A stretch of DNA of 64,000 bases from Gymnopilus junonius (lineage: Eukaryota; Basidiomycota; Agaricomycetes; Agaricales; Galerinaceae), in the NCBI GenBank assembly GCA_015501075.1, contig JADNYJ010000119.1, positions 62,001 to 126,000 of the forward strand, read 5' to 3'. The position numbers and the translations under genes were made by a program. How positions within the stretch are numbered: the stretch's first letter is position 1; every line of letters begins with the position of its first letter. The notes under the pieces are model-generated. The model had not been told where the DNA came from. It did not search any database and saw only the letters and a program-made list of their open reading frames with translations. Positions 1 to 12,996 of this stretch are shown here, piece after piece.

Positions 1-1940
1 CTCAGAACAACTGTTCCCAACAGCAACCTGGGTACAATATTCCACAAGGTCAGCTCTTTCTCTCGCGTTCTGCACAGATTTCCTAATCGCGGTTTGGTCA
101 GATACCTTCTCCACTGTCCACCTAGAGAGGATAAACACTCCTGCTCCAGTGTTTTCCTCTGCGGCGCCTTCGCAAGCAGGCTTCGCGCAAGCTATGGGAT
201 CTGTATTCATGGTCCAGGCCCAGGCAGATTCGCCGCTGCCCTTCTGCCCTTCTAAGTCTATGGGCCACGCAATGGACGTAGATTCCTCTGGCTTTTCGCA
301 GCCGTCATTGCCTCCCTCCCATTTTATGACCTTGTCTGCCCCTTCTGATGTTCACGATCTGCTTCCACGTCCAAGAATCGAGCTTCCTCACACTGGAAAT
401 GGACACGCGCAAGGTGATTTATTTTACTTTTTTCCAGCCTAATGAAGACTCTGAGCTGTTTTGCTAGGTACCGTTCCTCCAACGGAATATACGGCCTCTT
501 CCACCGGCACTTCGCAGCCCTTTCAACCGCCTTCCTACTCCGTGGCCTCGATTTCCGACGTTGACAGGGTTCCTCGACCACCAGCCTCCAATGCAAACCC
601 GATTGTTCAAGATACAAGAGCCAGGCCGAATACTGGTGGATACCGACATCCACAAAGTAAATCCTTTCCATGCTTCTCGATATAATAAATATTCTGAGCA
701 GTTTCGTTACATACATTTTCTCTAACAGAATATGCTGTCACTTTCACCAAGGACGCGTCTCAGCAGGGTGCCACTGAACACCCACCAAACCGTCAAGCAC
801 CCAGACCAACTCGTCAGAGCAAGACGAGCCGTCTTCACCGACCCCGCCGCACGCAAGGAAATCCGTATCCCCAGCTGCCATCTCTTCCCCCTTCTGAAGG
901 CACACGTCCAGTGTCGGTTCCGTTTATCCACATTCCACTTCCGAAATTTAATGCTCGCGGAAATTCAAATCAGATCCAACAAGCCGAGCCAACGAAAAGC
1001 CAGCTGACGACGATGACCCCAGGGCCCTCACACCAGGGCCACCATTACCCTTCAGTACAGTCATTCGGCAAAGGGAAAAAGGAAGATCTGAATCATACAC
1101 ACCACCGTTCTGATCTCCGTCAAGGAGAGATAGAACGCCAAATACAAAGATGCCACTGGTTGCGTGCAACTGGTTGGCAAACCAGCTTACAGCAAGGAGT
1201 TGTCGAGCAAAATCAATTTCTCGCTGGACATCACGGTGGAAGGTAAGTAAAATGGTGTTCCACCTCTCGGAAAGGAGACTGAAATTTAGGGTATTTGTGC
1301 CAGTCAACAGGAAGAGTTTGAACCTCTTCAATATCCTGTGCAGAAAAGTTCTGCGGCACGCAAGAGAAAACACGACGCCAGCGGCCCTATCTCCGACCAG
1401 CAAAATCAATTCCACCATGATCCGTCTATGGTGACATTTCCGCCTTCCATCATGGGACTATCGCCGTCGCCCTCATCCTCGCCTTCTACGACGGATCCTC
1501 TATCTGGATCGCCCATCTCTTCCAGCACCTCCGGTGAATTGGACGATGGTCCTCGGCACCAGCTGATCATTTTCCCGTTCGAGGAAGATTCGTGTACAGC
1601 TAAGTCAGCAAAGAAAGCGAAATTGTCGCCGCATGTTGTGGACCAAGTCCTGTTTACCAACCCATCAACACAGGAGAACCCAGACCAAGACGGTGATAGT
1701 GGTTATGAGAAGGGAGTGAAGAAAGATCTTGGGGATCAGAAAAAACAGTGCTCTGAGCAGGAAGGGAAAGATTCTGCGGATGCGGAGGAAAGTGATCCTG
1801 ATCCGCTTTGGTCAGCAATCCCAAAGCCTTGCATACCGCGTGAGTGGTTCTCGGGGAGACCCGTCACGTATGCCGAGTTTCTGGCTATATTTGGAAGAAA
1901 AAAAGTGGTAGAGTGTATACACTTTTGCTCCTCTCGGTAG
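1..1940 (+). CDS. Family-A protein A1, left copy, 5' end cut by the window edge
   Basis: I do not recognise this family. The first exon runs off the left edge; its mirror copy begins at 57383. Splicing inferred by comparison with the right copy gives exons ending near 47 (donor gtcagc, where the right copy has gtgagc), then about 111-411, 472-656, 729-1242 and about 1296-1940. The product is rich in Pro, Ser and Gln. It carries a central module with a GWQTS core preceded by a Cys-His pair, a basic ARKRKHD stretch that could be a nuclear localisation signal, and a C-terminal motif around PLWSAIPKPCIPREWF that A2 and A3 share. A1 converges on the HNH gene B. Exon ends are by eye; a nuclear role is inference. 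Confidence 0.7.
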
Positions 1941-2031
1941 ATACTTCTTTTCTTTCGCTTTGTTTTCATTATAACTCCTCTCGTCAAGTGTTCATTTTCC
2001 CTAATTGTTTTTACGACCATTTTTTGTAATG

Positions 2032-2098
2032 GACCTTGTATTGACAACCTCGATAATTTTTTCCATTACTTGTATGTCGAACATTTCTTTGCTTAGAC
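2032..2098 (-). repeat. 67-bp repeat, copy 1 of 3
   Basis: This 67-bp block between the 3' ends of A1 and B is identical, in reverse complement, to 55174-55240 in the right arm and to 62913-62979 far outside the palindrome. The sequences diverge immediately on both sides of the third copy. No gene or terminal repeat explains it. Confidence 0.9.
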
Positions 2099-2303
2099 TG
2101 GTTTACATTTAGATATTTTCTTCCTATGCTACCTGTTGACTCTATACTATTTTTTATTTTGCTAAATTGAAGCCGTCGTCAAGTCCATGTAAAGTATACC
2201 GGCCATTGCATTCACACCGATATGTCAAAGACGCAAATCTCTGAGTCAGGACGGTTCTCAGTCTTCATCTTCATCTTCAATACGCAAAGCCCCACCTTCA
2301 AAT

Positions 2304-3087
2304 TTAACGTACCACGCGAGCAAACGCCCCCCCGGAGAACCGCAACCAATTCGGATAAACGACCGTGCTAGATATCGCAGGACTGTCCAAGCTCGCATAC
2401 TGAGCGCGCGCACTGTATTCGTGTATGTACAGCAGCTGGGGGAAGGGCACGATGTGGTGTGCTGGGTTGAGGAATATGGCTTTTCCGTGGAATTGGGCGA
2501 GGTCGGGGTGTGTGGATATGTTGATTAGGATGAATCTGTCGAGCTATGAAAAAGACTGGGTTAGAAATGTAATCAAAGATAATTTATTTAAAGTGTTTGA
2601 GGGACAGTACGTACTGGTGAAGGAACGTATCGGATGTAGAATTGGTAGTTATCGAAAGCGACGTGGTGAGTTGCACAGAGGGATAACCCATTCCTGGGTT
2701 CTTCCTCGACGCCTTGCACCCATTGTGGAATTTCTTGGGTTTCTTTGAGTTTCAGCCACTATATAATACTCGTTAGCATAATGAAATCAAGCATTTGTGT
2801 GAATGTTTTAGTTACGCATAAAAAAAGGAGAGAAGAGAAGAGAAGAGATAAAAACGCACTATGAAATGTCCTGCTACATCTTCGGGTGGGAGAATGTGTG
2901 CATGGCGCAAACTGAGTGTGGTACCGCAGACAATGCAGCACTGCTTGCCGTCTATTTCGTCCCGCATGTCGATGCCTTGTTTGAACGACAGGGATCTGTA
3001 TGATTGTGGTGTTGGAGGGTGAGCGAAGGTAGGATAGGAAGGGTTTTCGGGGGTGAATTTAAATTCTTCGAGGTTCATCATTGTCAT
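2304..3087 (-). CDS. HNH_2-type nuclease-fold protein B, left copy
   Basis: Three exons are clear: 3087-2860, 2758-2615 and 2543-2304, with introns of 101 and 71 nt, giving 203 residues. A Cys-x2-Cys pair (CIVCG) is followed by AHILPPEDV and, 40 residues later, by NGLSLCATHHVAFD. This is the layout of the HNH_2 domain common in fungi, with two histidines and a terminal Asp that would bind metal. Such proteins are thought to be nuclease-fold proteins, but their substrates are mostly unknown. Compared with the right copy, this copy has five C rather than four at codons for FPQLL, and seven G rather than six near 2330. The seven-G run ends the protein early at 2304. Activity is not certain because the proteins are small and fast-changing. 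Confidence 0.8.
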
Positions 3088-4680
3088 GGCGGGAGTCGGA
3101 TTCGGATTCGGAATGGGATGGTGATGCACGTAAAGCTCAATGTGAGGAGAACTGGGAATTTGGGACTGGAGTGTAAAAGTGCGAGGGCATACAATAGATG
3201 GTTGGAGGGGGATCCTCCCCCTTGCTGTTTTAAATAAAGGAATCTGAACTTCGAAGCCAGTAAAGCGTGCAGCGAAGGCATGATTCAGGCGAGGTTCTAA
3301 AATACTCCGTCTTCTTCTTCGGGTTCCTGATTTGTATCGCGTTGCCTGGTACTCTGTTAAGAAAAACCGGAGCCAACTGAAGTTTATTATCTTCGATAAC
3401 GGGTAAGCTGTAGACAGATATAAATTGAGAAAACCCGATATCAAGTCCAAGTTAACTGATTTTTAGAAGTAAAATTAAAGGGAAATAAGTGACAATTCCT
3501 GAATCATGACTGTCGAAAATTGCTCGAAAAAAGTAGGGAGGGAGTAGAGTAAATGTGAATAAATGAAACCGTACCATGTGTGTAAGAAGGGGAGGGGATC
3601 TCGAAGCGAACTTGTTGATTGCTTCTTGACTTTCCTGGATAATGCACCGGACACCTGACAGAAGCGCTAGCAGACGTGAGTGGAAGACACCCGCACAAAC
3701 ACCGCTAAAGAAAAGATAACGGTACGCTATCCATAGAGGGTGGATTCTGAAAGTGAAGTACAGGGCATCCAATGCCAAGCCAACGAGGGAGAGTACAGAC
3801 GAGAAGCGCAGCGCAGGATGCAAGATTAGATACTTGCAGTGAAGGAATATCAGCACGGTCGAGTAGGAGTCGTAGCTAGATCGAAGAGGTAAGACGCATG
3901 TAGATGGAAAGAAAACAATGGTCGACGTAAGAAAGAACAAAGGTGCAAGAAGATTTAAAGGGAGAATAAGTGCTCGTAGAAGGATAATCACGCATTCCGG
4001 AGGTCAAAGCCGCGTTCGGCTCATCGGACCCACCGCGTTCAGCCTGGAAGAAGGTGACTCTTGGTGGAGTCGCTGGGCTTTCCTACGGAAAAGAACGAAT
4101 GGAAGTATGAAAGCGAGGTCTCTCGCATTGTCCGACTCGGTCCTCGGAAGAAGGAGCCCATGCTACTTACGTAATTCATTCAACGGCTGTCGGCTATTCT
4201 CATGTCCCTCACGAGCTCGTAATTCTTGCACTTTTTTTTATTCCAAATTCGACCATGACATTGAAAATCGTATTTCCCGTGAAGTTTGGACCAGCATCAT
4301 ACAGGACTCCTCCGGTTTCAGCACTCTAATATTATAGACTCACCCTCAATGTCGCACGTGAACCCAACATGAACCGACTTTTTTCCTCCTGAACGTTTGA
4401 CTGATATCATGGAATGTTCTCAAAGGATTTGGCGCTAGCTGTAGACAAGGTCGTAATCCAATATTCCACCGACTCCTTCCTTCCAGATCTATCCCACCAC
4501 GACTTTTGAGTCGGATGTTGTTAGCCCTGGCGTTTCCGATCCAAGTGCTAGCCAAAGTGGTGGTACAACGTCGAATGCGCTGTGGACCTCTCAGGTAGCT
4601 GGAACTCGACACAAGGAGCCTAGGTGTGCATCGAATCTAACCCTTCTTCTAACTTACTGACTTCGGTTTTGTTTTTTCGA
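3088..4680. other. Gene-free upstream region of B
   Basis: This stretch pairs with about 52740-54160 in the right arm but is less similar than the genes. A 179-codon hydrophobic reading frame on the minus strand (3452-3991) is not conserved: the mirror sequence breaks it. I therefore see promoter and 5' sequence of gene B and decayed material, but no supported gene. Confidence 0.55.
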
Positions 4681-4849
4681 TTACTAACCTCCTTGGACAA
4701 TTCTCAAGACTAAGCCATACAGACTTCACAACCACGCCATGCGTCATCCCTTCTTTCCGGATATATGGCATTACTACCAGCTCCTCCTCCTTCTGTCATC
4801 GACATCTTGAAGGCTGCTTGTCTCCTCACCGCTCCTCCGCCGCTTGTTC

Positions 4850-6890
4850 CTTAGGTTCTTATCTGAATCACTTCCAGCTCGTGCTTGGGCACGACGGCGA
4901 GGGCGACGGTGATCTCGGCCTCAGCCTCTCAACCATAACCTGGGGCTTGACCGATTGATCTCCTACCACCTCGGAACACTCGACCTATCTACCATCCAAG
5001 TTCGCCCGCTACACCCCTGCAAAAACCAAAATTCAATAATGCACAGAATCAACCCACCTCTTCCCCATCTTCAAACGCCTCCTCCATTTCTTCTTTCCCC
5101 GAACCTCAAAATGGTTGATGTCCGGGTCCAGTACTTCGACCTTGTGCTTGACCTGAGGTCATTGGGGTATGGCGACCATGCTAGTTCAGATGTTGAAGAA
5201 CGTCACGCAGCTAAAGCTGTTGGTGAGGGATACAGTGAAGTCTGGGTTAATGTTGACGTTGATTGGAGCCACGTGTGTTGGTAGATGCGGGGGAGGAATA
5301 AGGACGCTGCCTTCGTCGATCCGAGGGTGTAACCCCCTCTTATTCCACTTCCTCACGTTCCGTTCCTTCAAATTCAACTTCGACCTCGAGCTGGAGCTCG
5401 ACGACATTGGCCATTCCGACCCGGTATGTCATCCAATTTGTCTGTGCCCCCTCTATCTCATTTTGCTCACTGTATTTTCACTTCTTGATCAGTAAAAATC
5501 TCTTCCGAATACGAATGCAGAAAACCAGGCTTTGCGCAATCCTTCTACTGGGCGCAGTGGAATATCCCAGCTGTCTACTTCCCGCTCATGGAATAAATCG
5601 CTGAATTCCGGACGTCGAGCACAAAGGGTGATGTAGAGTACAGATAGGGCTCGGGAGACGTCGCCTTGCCGGGACACTTCGACCTTCAAAGTTTCATGCT
5701 TCAACTTTAATATTTCAAGTCTCGATCATCAAATCTACGACCCTTCGCCGTCCTTCTCGCCATGTTTTCCAGGATCCTTCGTCTTTGGTTCTTGAGATCT
5801 TTGAAGCATTCATGATGAGCTTCGAGTTTGAGGTGGTGCTGGCGTCAATGGGCGGACGAAGGGGCCGCACTGGGTTGACATTGTGGTCTGAAAGTGCCGT
5901 TGGCCCATACCGTTGGTCTTGTCCACGGAGAGGAAGAGGAGGAGGAAATGGAACTTTCGACCTCCGCCACGCCTGGACGGATTTTTCTGCAATGCCAACG
6001 CGATGCAGCTGCTATCCGACCCGTTGAAGGAGACGGCTTACTGGAATTCCGAATAGGTGCATGGTTCCTTATACCAAGACCCATTTATCCAAGCATCAAT
6101 CGATCACGAACACGAACACTTCTCTTATCCCCCCCCAGGATGCTTTCCCTCCCTTTTTTTCTGTCAATTGGGCGGGCGTGCTGGCGTAGTTGCATCGTCA
6201 CACAGAGTTAGGAGACTCCGCCTGACGCAGCATTACAGTTACTCAAACAACATCCGGGGAGGGCTGTTTTGCTCTGGTGACGTGTGACGTGTCACAATGT
6301 TCAGTTATGGGCGTCGTTGAGGAGGGGAGTTGAAGGGTGGAGAATGGAGAACGGAGAACGGGTAGAGATGAAGGAAGAGATAGAGGTCCGTCGAACTCCA
6401 GGACTCTGGCTTCAAGTTCACGCCCTCCATGTTGGCATTTCATGATCCATGATCATTGTTCAAGACGACAGGCGTCGACGCTGTCGGTTTGCTAGCACGT
6501 CGCCTTACACCTTGTGTCTGCTCTTTTTATGCGTGCACGTCATCAAGTTCTTTCCAAAAAATGACTTTCATTTTACGCTTTACACTCAAATTGCTATTCT
6601 GCACAGCTGGAAGCCCTGCCTTTCCTCTTGACGTGGCAATCGGCGGACAAAGGATATGGGTGTTCTCAAGGTGGATTTCTATCGCTAGCATATACGACCC
6701 ATCTCCATCTTCCTTGGGCTTCCGTGGTTCGCAGCCCCCACCTCTGCCCTCCTATGTTCCAAAGTTGCCCGCCAACATTGATTGTGGTGGTTGTCGATGT
6801 CAACGTGCTCGGCTTATCATTCTCGAAACCTTCCTATGCCACCATTATCCATGAAGGTCCAGATGGGCGTCTCTTCATCTCATCGTTAGC
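4850..6890 (+). repeat. Decayed repeat R1
   Basis: This is one of five diverged copies of a roughly 1-2 kb unit (also 10866-12420, 20763-21660, 40480-42850 and 50530-52600). Landmarks in order are a GATCTCCTACCACCTC block near 4958, a Leu/Glu-coding CTCGAGCTGGAGCTCGAC block near 5386, a segment starting near 5660 that includes CACTTCGACCTTCAA, and a block near 6230-6330 that includes TGACGTGTCACAATGTTCA. Short reading frames occur but frames shift between copies, so I call it a non-coding or dead repeat of unknown origin. Confidence 0.65.
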
Positions 6891-7184
6891 TTGATTGCCT
6901 CTGACAGAGGATCGACATTTACTGTACCATGGGGTGGTTGGCGAGGGCTTGCCTTTTGATCCTGCTGCTGTTGCCGGCGCTGGTGAACCTACTGTTGTTC
7001 AAGTGCATTGCAAATAGCGTCGGCGGTGTGAGGTTACTTGCTGAGGAGCGAGTTCGGTTAATGTTAAGTGACAGTGGGTCAAAGGGTCGGAGGACGGCGT
7101 AGCGGAAGAAGGGTACTTCAGACTTCGGGCTCGAGTTACATGTGTCTAGGACATTGATTCCTTCAACTGTCGCGAGGCGTTCCA

Positions 7185-7475
7185 TGTCCCTAATATGACG
7201 TTGATGGCGGAAATTGTGAGGCTCTGCGTGTTGGATCCACGAATGAGGGCTGGCTTTGGATATGGATCTTTTAAATCCTCGCATCAGCACAACGTACAAG
7301 AGGGGCAATGACGGCGCAATGATCTGAGATGGACAGAAGTAGTATGTCTTTTTTCTTCAGTCTTTGCTCGTCCACTGATTCTAACCTTCGAATTGAGATT
7401 GCCCATAAGTAGATCGAACATTCCCCAGGGGATGTAATATTTGTTGTCGACTTGAAAGACGAGGTAAAATTGATT
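7185..7475 (+). pseudogene. Truncated F-box gene C' remnant (last two exons)
   Basis: The sequence from about 7185 matches the end of exon 7 and exon 8 of gene C (near 14815-15085): the MAEIVRLC segment, a short intron, and the IAHKQI-like segment near 7401. It carries a stop and shifted frames, and the rest of the F-box gene is missing. It lies tail to tail with the A2 pseudogene, just as C lies with A3, so it marks an older copy of the same two-gene cassette. The mirror copy is at about 49968-50240. Confidence 0.75.
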
Positions 7476-7617
7476 TAAACACAATATTTTGTATCTTATA
7501 AAGAGGAAAACTGTATGTCAGATTTGACTAAGAATAAGCGAGGTGTGGAAAAAGAAGAGCTATAGCGACAATGTAGTAGTCAAAGGACCAAGGAGAATAG
7601 CAATATGTATCCCTATG

Positions 7618-9334
7618 TCATTCCTTCTGCTTCAAGGCCTCAGCTTCCGACATGGATTCTAATGCCATGAAAAATTCACGTGGTATGGAAGGCTTCGGAA
7701 TCCCAGTCAGTGCCCAAAAAGGATCCGAATCTGGAACTCTCTCAGGACCCTGTTCCTCCTCCTTCCCCGTCGTATCGCTGCTTCCATCAAGCATATCCTC
7801 GTCTTGGTTTGTGTTCTCCAATGTCGGTGGGTTGGTAAATAAAATTTGGGCCCAACACGCGCTAACGATTCCGCCTCCTTTGCTGACTCAAGATCGTCTT
7901 GAACTGGAAGGACGGAGAGTTATCTTCCAATTCACCGGAAGTGTTAAAGAGGTGGGTGATCTGGAGACGGAATCCAGCGTAGAAGACGAAGACGAAGAGG
8001 AGGGCGATAGCCTCGGTTGGAAGGTGGAAGTATCTCCGTGGATGGATCAAGGAGGGAATTTCGATTCTGCAGCCTAGGGATAGGGCGGCTGGCATCGTAT
8101 TTCCTCTTGCGAGTTGCGTCGCCTCTTTGCGCAGGATACTGAAGAGGTTCATACTCCTCCTCATAGCTGGTGCAAATAATTTGAATTTTAGTCTCCTTTT
8201 CGAGAGGTGGTACACCATTTCACAAACCTTTCACCGGGGTATCCTGCGAGAACTCGATTTCGCTCGACTTGCTGTGAGCTGGTTTGCCAACCAGTTTGGA
8301 GCAACTGGTGACATCTCAATTTTTGGTGTGCTAGCTCTCCTTGATGGAGGCTAGAACTATGGTCCCGAGGACTGAAATTTCTCGAGTCCCTTCACTAAGT
8401 GCCTTTACAGAGGAGTAGTGCCCGGAGGGTATTGGCGTGAGGAGTCCATGGTCATCGTCTGCTGAACGTTCATTGATGCCGAGAGAGTGGCTGATTGAAC
8501 TTCATGTAGCCATCCCCAACAAGGTCCGATCGTCGGAGGGGGACCAATAGTAAACGGAGTCACTATTGGGCGAGAACCCTCGAATGGCGATGGCGGCTGG
8601 GGGTACCGATCCCTTGGCATGAGGCGGGGAGAAACAGGTCGGTGAAGGCGCGCGCTCTGTGCGCGGTGACGAATCGGTCCGCAAGCTTGAGGATATGGCG
8701 TAATAACCGCGGTATCCTTCTGGGTTGCGCCATTGTCACCAGAGGCAGCATGTCGGTCTGTAGAATCAGTACCTAATCAACCTGTTCAGAACATTTATTA
8801 GGCAAGAAACATGGAAGGCAATTACCGGTGCATCTCCATGTTCACGTTTCTTGGCTCTTGTGTTCCACCTGCTACCAAATACCAGCGGTATAGGCAGTTG
8901 GTTAATATCAACGGTACCAAAGATGGATGGTTGATTGTGTGCGAAGATGAGGGAGTGGAATCAATAGGAGTCTTGTCTTGCCGTGGATGTCCCCAGTTTT
9001 TTCCAAATTCTGGGGGTACAAGCTTCCTGGAATTTGGTGCCGAGGTTGCTGACGCGGGTAGCTTCAAAGACTTTGAAGAGGCAGAGCGATCTACATTCAT
9101 CGCACTGTTCGGAGAGGAATATGGTGGAGTTCCAATCAAGATTGTTCCATCTTTCGACGGAGCAGGGGACGCAACTAACGAAATCACAATCAAGAAATCT
9201 GTACGGTACAGCACAGGAGAAAAACTAAACTCACGTTGCCCAAGTCCGTTCTGTGGAGATTGATGTTGGTGTGAGCTACCACCATGTGCATTGTCATTCT
9301 GGCCAACATTATACGGATTGTACGAATACATCAT
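7618..9334 (-). pseudogene. Family-A paralogue A2, disrupted
   Basis: Aligned by eye to A3, A2 keeps the start region (MMYSYNPYN, with the NDNAHGG segment of the N-terminus), the VPPEFGKNWG segment, the TGWQTS module near 8290-8310 and the C-terminal DPFWALTGIPKPSIPREFF motif ending at 7618. It has a net loss of four nt near 8935-8955 that shifts the frame and a TAA near 8405 in the frame that A3 keeps open. No splice choice I could find repairs both. It is present only in the left arm. It could still be a rapidly diverged gene with different introns, so the pseudogene call is moderate. Confidence 0.65.
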
Positions 9335-10860
9335 TAATGAGGCAAGGTATTGCAAGTGAATGTTGGTGCTGTAAGCAGAAAGTCTGGTGATGGGGATCAA
9401 CAGAGAGAATTAGATGAACGCCCTACTTTGTCGAACAATCAACAACGGCCCAATTAAGGCACTGCCTCGGGCTTCTGCGAAAATAAAAGGCAACATGGCA
9501 CTGCGCTACTAGTCGCCTGCACCCGGGTCCTCCATTCTACTGGTACCCTTTTTCCATTTTCTGAAAATGCTTGTAGAAATTTGAGCTGAATTGCTAGAGA
9601 TCAGCACCCCGAAATGCTTTCACAGCATCTGAACTCACAACAATTGGTTTCCAATTCATTGGGGTAATTGGTTGGCGCTTGACATAACAATGATTGCAAA
9701 AACACGAGCCTTGGTTACTGTTAGTTGTCCTTCATTGTTTTTCTCTTTCTTTGAGCTTCAGCAGGCATCCATGCTGCCCACAAATGCGGCCTACCGCCAA
9801 GCGACGTGAGATTGAGGTCAAATATATGACTCTTAATCACTTTACCGAGATTCCCATGCTCGCTAGGTCAGCACTTTGGTTGTCGTTATCGGATTGCCGT
9901 TCTTCCAAGAAAAAAAAACCCTGAAGGCATGTCAGTGTCGAAGGTCGGTTGTAGCGTTTCTAAATTTAGGGCGGTGCGTGGCGTCCATCGTGATCAAATG
10001 GGAAAATAATATTTGGGACCCTCAGTGTAGTAGCGATCGAAATGCGCTATGGATCGCCTCTAAGTCGAATTAATGAAGGCAATGAACGATGAATACGGAG
10101 CACTTGAGGTCGTGTTGAACTCGAGGAAATAACCAGAAAGGCAAATAGGGATAATTTCATATCTCCTTCCATCTTATTGAGCGCGGATTTTGCCTGAACA
10201 AAAGATTAACATGAAGGATTTGGGAAGGATATCGATTAGAAGAAGGGCGGAAGTGTGAGGAAATATTACAGCGAAAGCAAAGCCAAAGAGCACGCCGCCT
10301 GAGTCCAAATTACACTGCTGCACTTGTACGCGTTCAATATTGGACCCAGTCCACTGACTTGGTTTCAGAGGGCGTAAAAGGAGGTAGTTCGTCTATAAAT
10401 TGAACTAGGATATGACGAGCATGTCGCGTACATTGTGGAAAGGAAAAGAAAAGGTACAGGACTATTTTTAGCGTCCAAATTTCTCTGTCAATTTCTTATG
10501 TAATTCAATTTTTCCACCGCTATTGGCTATTCTCACCCTTGACTCTTTTCCAACTCTTTGCTTCCTCGTCTTTATTTCGATTCGACATTGAAGGTCCTGT
10601 CTCCTCTGAAACTATCGTACGGAGCTCTTATTTCTTGTGGACGGAAATAGTTACAGTTTTAAGGTAAATATTTCAGCTTTAGACGACTTGGAATTTTGTT
10701 TAACCTTCTATTCAGCTTCAAGCACAAATGAATAAGACTCTTTTGTCATCTTTTCAACGTACTGAAATTATCTCTGAATGAAGGTTTGAGCCCAATTTGT
10801 TCCGTCTTCATTTGTTTTTTTAGCTTACACTGTTTCGCTTTCTTAATCAGTGAACTGCCT
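9335..10860. other. Upstream region of A2, no gene seen
   Basis: 9420-10050 matches the upstream regions of A3-left (17150-17790), A3-right (44780-45400) and, more weakly, A1-right (57480-58130). 10195-10800 matches 19075-19357 joined to 20361-20780, without the transposon. Reading frames here are short and not preserved between copies. Confidence 0.6.
9976..9996 (+). promoter_or_regulatory. Conserved 21-mer upstream of A2
   Basis: The exact 21-mer starting GCGTGGCGTCCATCGTGATC lies about 640 nt upstream of the A2 start. It is present in the same relative orientation about 670-695 nt upstream of A3-left (17725-17745), A3-right (44813-44833) and A1-right (58078-58098), and in a fifth stranded copy at 49730-49750. 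A regulatory role is inference; it could also be the most slowly changing part of a duplicated block. Confidence 0.45.
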
Positions 10861-10865
10861 GTGAA

Positions 10866-12420
10866 ATGCCCATTACCGAAGATCAAACACTGCAGACCTC
10901 ACACCCTCGCCATCTCTTCCTGCCGTATGATGTGACCACCCTCTCCTTCTCCTATCAGCCTCTCGGAGCCAGCTTGACTCCTCAATGCACCGCTGCCATC
11001 GGTGCCTCAGATATGGTCAACTTCTACCTCGAGCTCGAGCAAGGCGGCGACGATGTTTTCAACCTCATTTTCGGAGGGCCGACCTTGGCACAAGCCTTAA
11101 CGGCGACTAAAGCTTGATAAGTTGATCTCCTACCACCTCTGGGTTCGGAAGACTCGACCTATCTACCATCCGACCTCGTCCCTTACACCCTGCCCACAAT
11201 TCAGAACCAAGTCACCCCCCCTCTTCGAGCGCCTTATCTCTTCTTTCTCTCAATATGATAGTGGGTTAATATCTGAGCCCAACGTGTCAATTGCACCACG
11301 ACCACACTGTTGAAAGATAGACGGCGTTCAGCTCGGGCTGTTGGTGAAGGACGAAGGACTACTTCAAGACAAGGTCAAGACTGATTGAAGTCATGTCTGT
11401 CGGCGTAGATGCTCCCCCACTTCTGCATTAGTGACCTCCAAATTCCAGCTCGGGCTCGAACTCAACGTTGCGACGTCGACTGGATTCCACCATTATTGTC
11501 AAAGGGCGCAACCTCTGTCAATATCGACGTCCTACTGCATGGGCCCTGTTGTTTGGGTCCCGGCTCGGAGCGCCTTTCCCAGACACCCTTAACTTATCAT
11601 CCAAGCTCGCCAGCATGCCCTGTACAAATCCAATTGCCCCTCTTCCATCATTCCTCTCCTCTCTATTTTCTGCGTCCTCTGATGTATCTTCAATGACCAC
11701 ACAGCACGGCTTCTTGATCAGGTGTTGAAGGGTCGCATTCAGCTGGAACTGTTGGTGACGGACGAGGCCAAGGCGGTGTCGTAGATTGCAGATGGGGACG
11801 TTCAACTTGAAGATCAATTCCGCGATTCTTTGCCTTCTTTCACCACGTTTTCCAGACTTCTTAACTGTGGTCTTGATCTTTAAAGCCTTCACAAATAACC
11901 TTGAGGTTGAGGCGGTGCTGGTGTAAACAAGCAGATGATGGGGCGCGAGTGCCGATTTTCCCATACGGAGGAGGACCTTTGAACTTCAGACACAATTCAA
12001 CGCGGTTTTCCTGCAACGCCCACAAGATTCCTTTGCTATCTGACGCCGTCAAGGGTGCCGTCCCCCAGGCGTTTGCGGAATTTGGCGAGGCCCATATTCC
12101 TTATTCCAATTTCCATGAACCACTCATCCCACATCGTGCAATCATGATCACATCCCTTTTCCCCCGCTGGACACCCTTCCTTATTCTGGCAGAGGGACAT
12201 TTTAGGGCAGTCTCATCGTCACCCGAATTTGGGAAACCCTGCCTGACGCAGCATACAGTTACCCGACTACAAGAAATTCTTTCTGAAGGGATTTTTTTTT
12301 GCTCTCGGGTCACACGTGACGTGTCACGATGTTCATTTATGTTGTTGAAGGGGATGTGGATGCAAGTTGGAGGGCGGGAGAGTGGAAAATGCGGGGTAGA
12401 GAATGAGAACGAGAGAAAGA
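10866..12420 (+). repeat. Decayed repeat R2
   Basis: Second copy of the R unit, inside the block missing from the right arm. The CTCGAGCTCGAGCAAGGCGG block lies near 11026, the GATCTCCTACCACCTC block near 11123, and the CACGTGACGTGTCACGATGT block near 12312. An 83-codon frame at 10866-11117 includes FYLELEQGGDD, and a related peptide is readable at 42650-42700, but neighbouring frames do not agree between copies. Confidence 0.6.
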
Positions 12421-12996
12421 GCGTTGGTGCCGGGTTGTGGGACGCCTGGCGTAATCGGTTCCGCGGGATATCCACGGAAACGCGTTGGCATTGGCATTGG
12501 CAAAGCGAGAGGCAGGCGGTGGGAGGTGACAGCCGGGGCCACCCGTACACACGCGCCGAGAGGCAGGGAAGGTCGGAGGGGGTGTCGGCGACGGCGTATG
12601 AGAGCCGCGAGAACCCTGTGTTGGGTTCCCGGGTGGGCAGGGCGTGTCGTGAGCGAGAAGGGGGGAGCTGAGGCTGTTGGGCTCGTGTTTGAGAAGGGAT
12701 GGAGGGTGTATGGGGTTCCTGTAGATGGCAAGGGGGCGTGGGTGGCATACAGGTTACATTGGAGGGCCTGAGGGCATAAGATTGGGGTTAATTTGCAGGT
12801 GCAAATTTCGCCGGCCTATTTCCCGCAACACTACCAGTGCGATCCGCCAAACCCTCTCCCGCTGCAATGACTTATCATCTCGATCATCTCCTAATGGTTG
12901 ATCGCATTGTGTCTATGGAATCTATTTAGGTTCTGTTGACTCGCAATGGAGCTTTATCATTTTCAAAACACGACCATCGTAAGGTGAAACCGTCTC
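12421..12996. other. GC-rich stretch and upstream region of C
   Basis: 12400-12770 is richer in GC than its surroundings and leaves long frames open on both strands, which is what base composition alone gives. I see no domain or intron structure. 12870-12996 is the upstream region of C and is shared with the right arm (49553-49670). Confidence 0.5.

Noticed and set aside
2425..2748. 107-codon plus-strand frame
   Set aside because: Antisense of exons 2-3 of the HNH gene B.
3452..3991. 179-codon hydrophobic frame, minus strand, resembling a multi-span membrane protein
   Set aside because: The mirror sequence at 53340-53890 does not keep the frame, and T/C-rich sequence readily gives Leu/Phe/Ser-rich translations.
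12101..12771. Long overlapping frames on both strands (up to 215 codons)
   Set aside because: GC-rich sequence leaves several frames open at once; no domain, intron pattern or conserved copy supports any of them.
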